Source: an uncultured Eubacteriales bacterium
GTDB lineage: Bacteria; Bacillota; Clostridia; Christensenellales; Aristaeellaceae
Direction: 5' to 3'
DNA: 17,160 nucleotides
Assembly: GCA_900548125.1 (NCBI GenBank)
Contig: URJN01000008.1
Span: forward strand, 1-17,160
Part shown: in pieces, positions 14,257 through 17,160 of the stretch
How positions within the stretch are numbered: position 1 is the stretch's first letter
How the letters are laid out: each line of letters opens with the position of its first letter
Notes under the pieces: generated by a model
Seen by the model: the letters and a program-made list of their open reading frames with translations, nothing else
Told to the model about the DNA's origin: nothing
The model's database searches: none
Program-made: the position numbers and the translations under genes

Positions 14257-14367
14257 GAAAACCCGGCGTACACGCAAGCGGGCGACCCTACCCTCACTCC
14301 CGCCGCAGTCTTGTAAAATATGGGCGTTTTGCTTTCACGAGCAGCTTTTCATAATTCCCGACACGTT

Positions 14368-14403
14368 AAAAAGCGACCCTTTCTTGCGAAAGAGCCGCTT
14401 TTT
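14368..14403. terminator. Bidirectional terminator-like hairpin between convergent genes
   Basis: AAAAAGCG (14368-14375) pairs with CGCTTTTT (14396-14403). The arms form an A/T-flanked stem with an inner CTTTC/GAAAG pair, so either strand gives a hairpin followed by U residues. It lies 112 bp after the RsmF-type stop and 70 bp beyond the leftward gene's stop. The remaining intergenic sequence, 14257-14367, shows nothing I can name. Confidence 0.8.
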
Positions 14404-14472
14404 GTTATGCCGTCTTTCATCCCCGATTAACCGCGATGCGGCAAACCATGCGGGATGTACAGAGCTTTTTCA

Positions 14473-17043
14473 TCATTCCACGGAAACCATCTGTCCGTCT
14501 GCGCCAATCTTCATCACTTCGTCATGAATACCGCCGATGACCAGCTGGTCTTTTCCGCTCAGTCCGTACTGGTCGTATGCCGCGCGCAGGTCGCCCAAGC
14601 CATAGGTCATGAGGACATCGCCATTTTTATCCGTCAGCGTGATGAACGCAAACTCCGTGCGCTCCAGCGTAAGCAGTACATCCTCGTCAAAGCGCATCGT
14701 CAGCTTTTCAGGCGCAGCCTCGTTGACCCGCAGGATCAGGTGCTTCATGGAGTTGTCTGCCCAGCTCAGATTCTCGCGGAAGAGTGCCTGATGCTCGCCG
14801 ATATACAGGCGCAGGTTCAAGCTGTGATAACCCAGATAGAGCTGCTTCACCCAATACGGGCTTCCGTATACGCCGCCGATTGCGCTGTCCTTGCGCCGTT
14901 CTTCCATTTCGTGACGTTCGATTTCCCTGCGGGGAACTTCAAACCTCGGCTGCTCCGGCTGCTCTGGCTGAATCGGTTCGTTATAGGTAATCTTCTGATA
15001 ATCCTTGACGGTTTCGTTTCCGTCCTCGTCAAAAGCAACCCTCTGAACCAGAACGCTGTACGGGTCATTTCCGGTATGGATATTCAGGTCTTCAAGCTGC
15101 TGCTTGAGCTGCTCGTCGGAAAGTCCATCGGGCATCTTGACGAACGCCAGAATGTTCTCCTGCGCGTCCGCGGACGTGCTGGGTACGATTTCGCCGTTGT
15201 TGTTCAGGCTGACGCTTCCGTTGTTCAGCCAAATCTCGATATTCTTTTCGTTGTTCACGCTGCCAATCGTTCCGTTGTTGGTGACAGTCATTTCGCCGCC
15301 TTCCCCTTTGAGCAGAGCACTGCCAACCAAACCCTCTTTTTCGTTGATGAAATCAGTCTTTCCGTTTTCGCCGTTCGTCAGGATTACTTCATTTGCGCTG
15401 CCGTTATTCTTGATGTTGACCGCACCGCCGTTTTCCGCCGAACCTATGATCGAACCGTCGCCCTGTTCGTCGGGCTCAAATTCATCATCCATGTCCTCAT
15501 CATCGTCGTCTGCCGTCATGGTACGCAAACCGCCGAAGCTGAGTTCTCCATTGTTGTTGAAAGAACAGCTTGAGCCTGCGCCGCTTGCAAAGCCGATGAA
15601 ACTGCCAAAAATCGTTCCGTTGTTATCTGTTGACGACTTTGCATTTTCTTTTGCTCTGATTAAGATGCTTCCTTGAACTGCTCCGTTGTTTGTAATATTC
15701 AGCTCAGCGCGTTCGTCGCCGCCTTCCGCGTAGCCGCGAATTCCGCCATAAACCTCGCCGTCGTTGACGACGTTCGTCGTGCCGTAGGCGTCTACTCGAA
15801 TGACGCCGGACACACCTTCTTCACCGTTGACGATATTCAGCGTCGCGTTCTCGGTAGACCAGCCCTCGATTCGCGTTGCCACCTCTTTGTTATTGGTCAC
15901 GGTCACCTCTGCGCCATCTCTGGCATTGACCAACTCCATCGAATTCGCCACGCCATTGTTGATGATCGTGCTTCTGTTGCCTTCGCCCTCAGCGTTGCAG
16001 GATAGATTGCCGTCAACTGTTCCGTTATTCATCAGCGTGGTGCTTCCGTTTGTGCCCCGCTGCGTTCCGCCTCCCATATTTCCGGTCACCGTACCGTTGT
16101 TAATGAGCGTCTGATTCGCGCCTTCGTTCGCCCAGCCATCTATGCTCCCCATCGTGCCGTTATTGACAAATTCACGGCTCGCCGTTTCGGAAGTCACACC
16201 TCCGAATAGCTTTTTGATTTTTCCGTCGTTTGTTCCTGTCAGTTTGCCATGCTGGTTGCTGCTCATTTCCAGCTTTCCATTGACTTTACCATCCTCGGTG
16301 TTCTTGAAATCCGCAGCAGCGTCCTTCATTTCCGCAGCCGTATTCATGTTCGCCGTAATCAACGCAGAATCCATACTGCCGCTGTTGACAACATTCACGC
16401 TGCTGCCATCATTCGCGTTTGCCTCCAGCTTGCCGCCAATTGAGCCGCTGTTGTCAATGGTCATTTCAGAACCCTCGCCCATTGCAAACGTATTCATGGC
16501 ACTGACCGCGCCTGTGTTGGCGATATCCGCACGACCGCCATCTTGCGCGCTTCCATACAGTACGCCCTGCACAGTGCCTTCGTTTGAGGTATTCATCGAA
16601 GCACCTTTCAGCGCATCCGCATAGATATCGCCATTGACCGTTCCTGCCAGCGTCAGATTGATATCCACGCCCTCGCCATTCGCACTCGCATGGATACCTT
16701 CGGCAACCGTCGTGTCCTCATCCATGTGGATATTATAATTTCCCGAAATACCCACATCAATCCGAACGCAGGTCATCTCAACCTTTTTGAAAATGATATT
16801 AAAAATGCCATCGAGCTTCAAATCCCCACGGTAACTGCTGATTCCCACTTCGTCATCAATGGCGCCTCCGGCAATCGTTACCGTATTTCCATCTACCCTT
16901 GCGGTCGTTGCTCCGTCATCGTACACTTCGTTCGCCCTGATGTTTTGAACAATCTTACCCCATGTTGCCGCGCTCGCCGAAACCGGCTGCAATAGAACAA
17001 GCGTAGACAGCGTAATCGCCAGAGTCTTTTTTAATGTAACCAC
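14473..17043 (-). CDS. Large secreted beta-helix-like repeat protein
   Basis: 856 residues. The signal peptide is at 1-25 (KKTLAITLSTLVLLQPVSASA, cleavage likely after ASA). From about 130 to 600 there are some 20 imperfect repeats of about 22-25 residues around N-N-G-[TAS]-[VI]-x-G (for example VNNGTMGS, INNGTVTGN, TNNGAVQGS). This is the pattern of a right-handed beta-helix or beta-solenoid with Asn ladders, as in adhesins. An acidic insert (about 511-530) interrupts the array. A Pro/Glu/Arg linker (about 688-722) leads to a C-terminal domain of 129 residues that I do not recognise. There is no LPxTG, SLH, choline-binding or membrane anchor. The start is GTG, with GGAGGT 7 nt upstream. An adhesin or matrix protein is likely, but this is unproven. 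Confidence 0.85.
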   Translation of the reverse strand: MVTLKKTLAITLSTLVLLQPVSASAATWGKIVQNIRANEVYDDGATTARVDGNTVTIAGGAIDDEVGISSYRGDLKLDGIFNIIFKKVEMTCVRIDVGISGNYNIHMDEDTTVAEGIHASANGEGVDINLTLAGTVNGDIYADALKGASMNTSNEGTVQGVLYGSAQDGGRADIANTGAVSAMNTFAMGEGSEMTIDNSGSIGGKLEANANDGSSVNVVNSGSMDSALITANMNTAAEMKDAAADFKNTEDGKVNGKLEMSSNQHGKLTGTNDGKIKKLFGGVTSETASREFVNNGTMGSIDGWANEGANQTLINNGTVTGNMGGGTQRGTNGSTTLMNNGTVDGNLSCNAEGEGNRSTIINNGVANSMELVNARDGAEVTVTNNKEVATRIEGWSTENATLNIVNGEEGVSGVIRVDAYGTTNVVNDGEVYGGIRGYAEGGDERAELNITNNGAVQGSILIRAKENAKSSTDNNGTIFGSFIGFASGAGSSCSFNNNGELSFGGLRTMTADDDDEDMDDEFEPDEQGDGSIIGSAENGGAVNIKNNGSANEVILTNGENGKTDFINEKEGLVGSALLKGEGGEMTVTNNGTIGSVNNEKNIEIWLNNGSVSLNNNGEIVPSTSADAQENILAFVKMPDGLSDEQLKQQLEDLNIHTGNDPYSVLVQRVAFDEDGNETVKDYQKITYNEPIQPEQPEQPRFEVPRREIERHEMEERRKDSAIGGVYGSPYWVKQLYLGYHSLNLRLYIGEHQALFRENLSWADNSMKHLILRVNEAAPEKLTMRFDEDVLLTLERTEFAFITLTDKNGDVLMTYGLGDLRAAYDQYGLSGKDQLVIGGIHDEVMKIGADGQMVSVE

Positions 17044-17078
17044 GAAGAGACCTCCATTCGATGTGATTTAATACATTT

Positions 17079-17107
17079 ATTATACTTTGCTGTCCATTTC
17101 ACGTCAA
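17079..17107 (-). promoter_or_regulatory. Sigma-A promoter of the repeat-protein gene
   Basis: Read leftward, -35 TTGACG (17102-17107), a 17-bp spacer and a perfect -10 TATAAT (17079-17084). This gives a leader of about 30 nt before the GTG start. Just upstream of the -35, an inverted repeat ATTAC/GTAAT (17112-17125), including palindrome TTACGTAA, could be an operator. Confidence 0.85.
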
Positions 17108-17160
17108 TAGCATTACGTAAGTAATTTATGTATTTTATTTTCTTTTAATAGTAACATTTT

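Noticed and set aside
14455..15573. 372-residue rightward frame opposite the repeat protein
   Set aside because: It is antisense to a gene with signal peptide, promoter, ribosome site and coherent repeats.
14473..17043. CRISPR array or tandem DNA repeat within the repeat protein
   Set aside because: The repetition is at protein level, with variable spacing and diverged codons. There are no identical DNA repeats with unique spacers.

Overview
The window looks like chromosomal DNA of a moderately GC-rich (by eye), single-membrane Firmicute of the class Clostridia, probably a gut-type lineage. Grounds: strong GGAGG-type ribosome binding sites, consensus sigma-A promoters (TTGACR/TTGAAA, 17 bp, TATAAT), frequent GTG/TTG starts, Clostridia-type families (DUF3842, DUF4860), and no outer-membrane genes. 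The species cannot be fixed from the sequence alone.

Layout. (1) 1-80 is the 3' end of a rightward gene, followed by a 168-bp element with inverted ends (93-260). (2) 279-6679 is a nine-gene leftward operon read from a near-perfect promoter at 6754-6782. In transcription order it encodes a membrane-anchored transglutaminase-like protein, a PilC/GspF platform protein, four small single-pass pseudopilin-like proteins (one DUF4860), a PilT-type ATPase, a BTAD regulator with a decayed GGDEF-like C-terminus, and a small Cys-rich protein. Most junctions overlap or abut. It looks like a compact type IV pilus-like or secretion machine with its own regulator, but with no PilB-type ATPase or prepilin peptidase in view. 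(3) 6829-8385 runs rightward from a second promoter, divergent from the pilus promoter: an anchored SGNH-like protein and a DUF3842 protein. (4) 8410-8957 is a self-contained YhcH/EbgC-like gene with promoter and terminator. (5) 9032-12134 is a pair overlapping by 8 bp: a GH65 disaccharide phosphorylase (most like maltose phosphorylase) and a short thioredoxin-reductase-like flavoprotein whose NADPH-binding signature has decayed. (6) 12184-12671 is a small unrecognised gene with its own promoter. (7) 12688-12856 is the second copy of the element seen at 93-260, directly before an RsmF-type rRNA methyltransferase gene (12892-14256). (8) A hairpin at 14368-14403 separates this from a convergent, 856-residue secreted beta-helix-like repeat protein (14473-17043, leftward) with its own promoter at the right edge.

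The strongest candidates for something undescribed are the minimal pilus-like operon with pilin-like subunits that lack a classical prepilin cleavage site, and the two-copy structured element. Next come the pyridine-nucleotide-motif-less reductase coupled to a phosphorylase, and the anchorless beta-helix surface protein. All assignments come from reading motifs; no database search was run.
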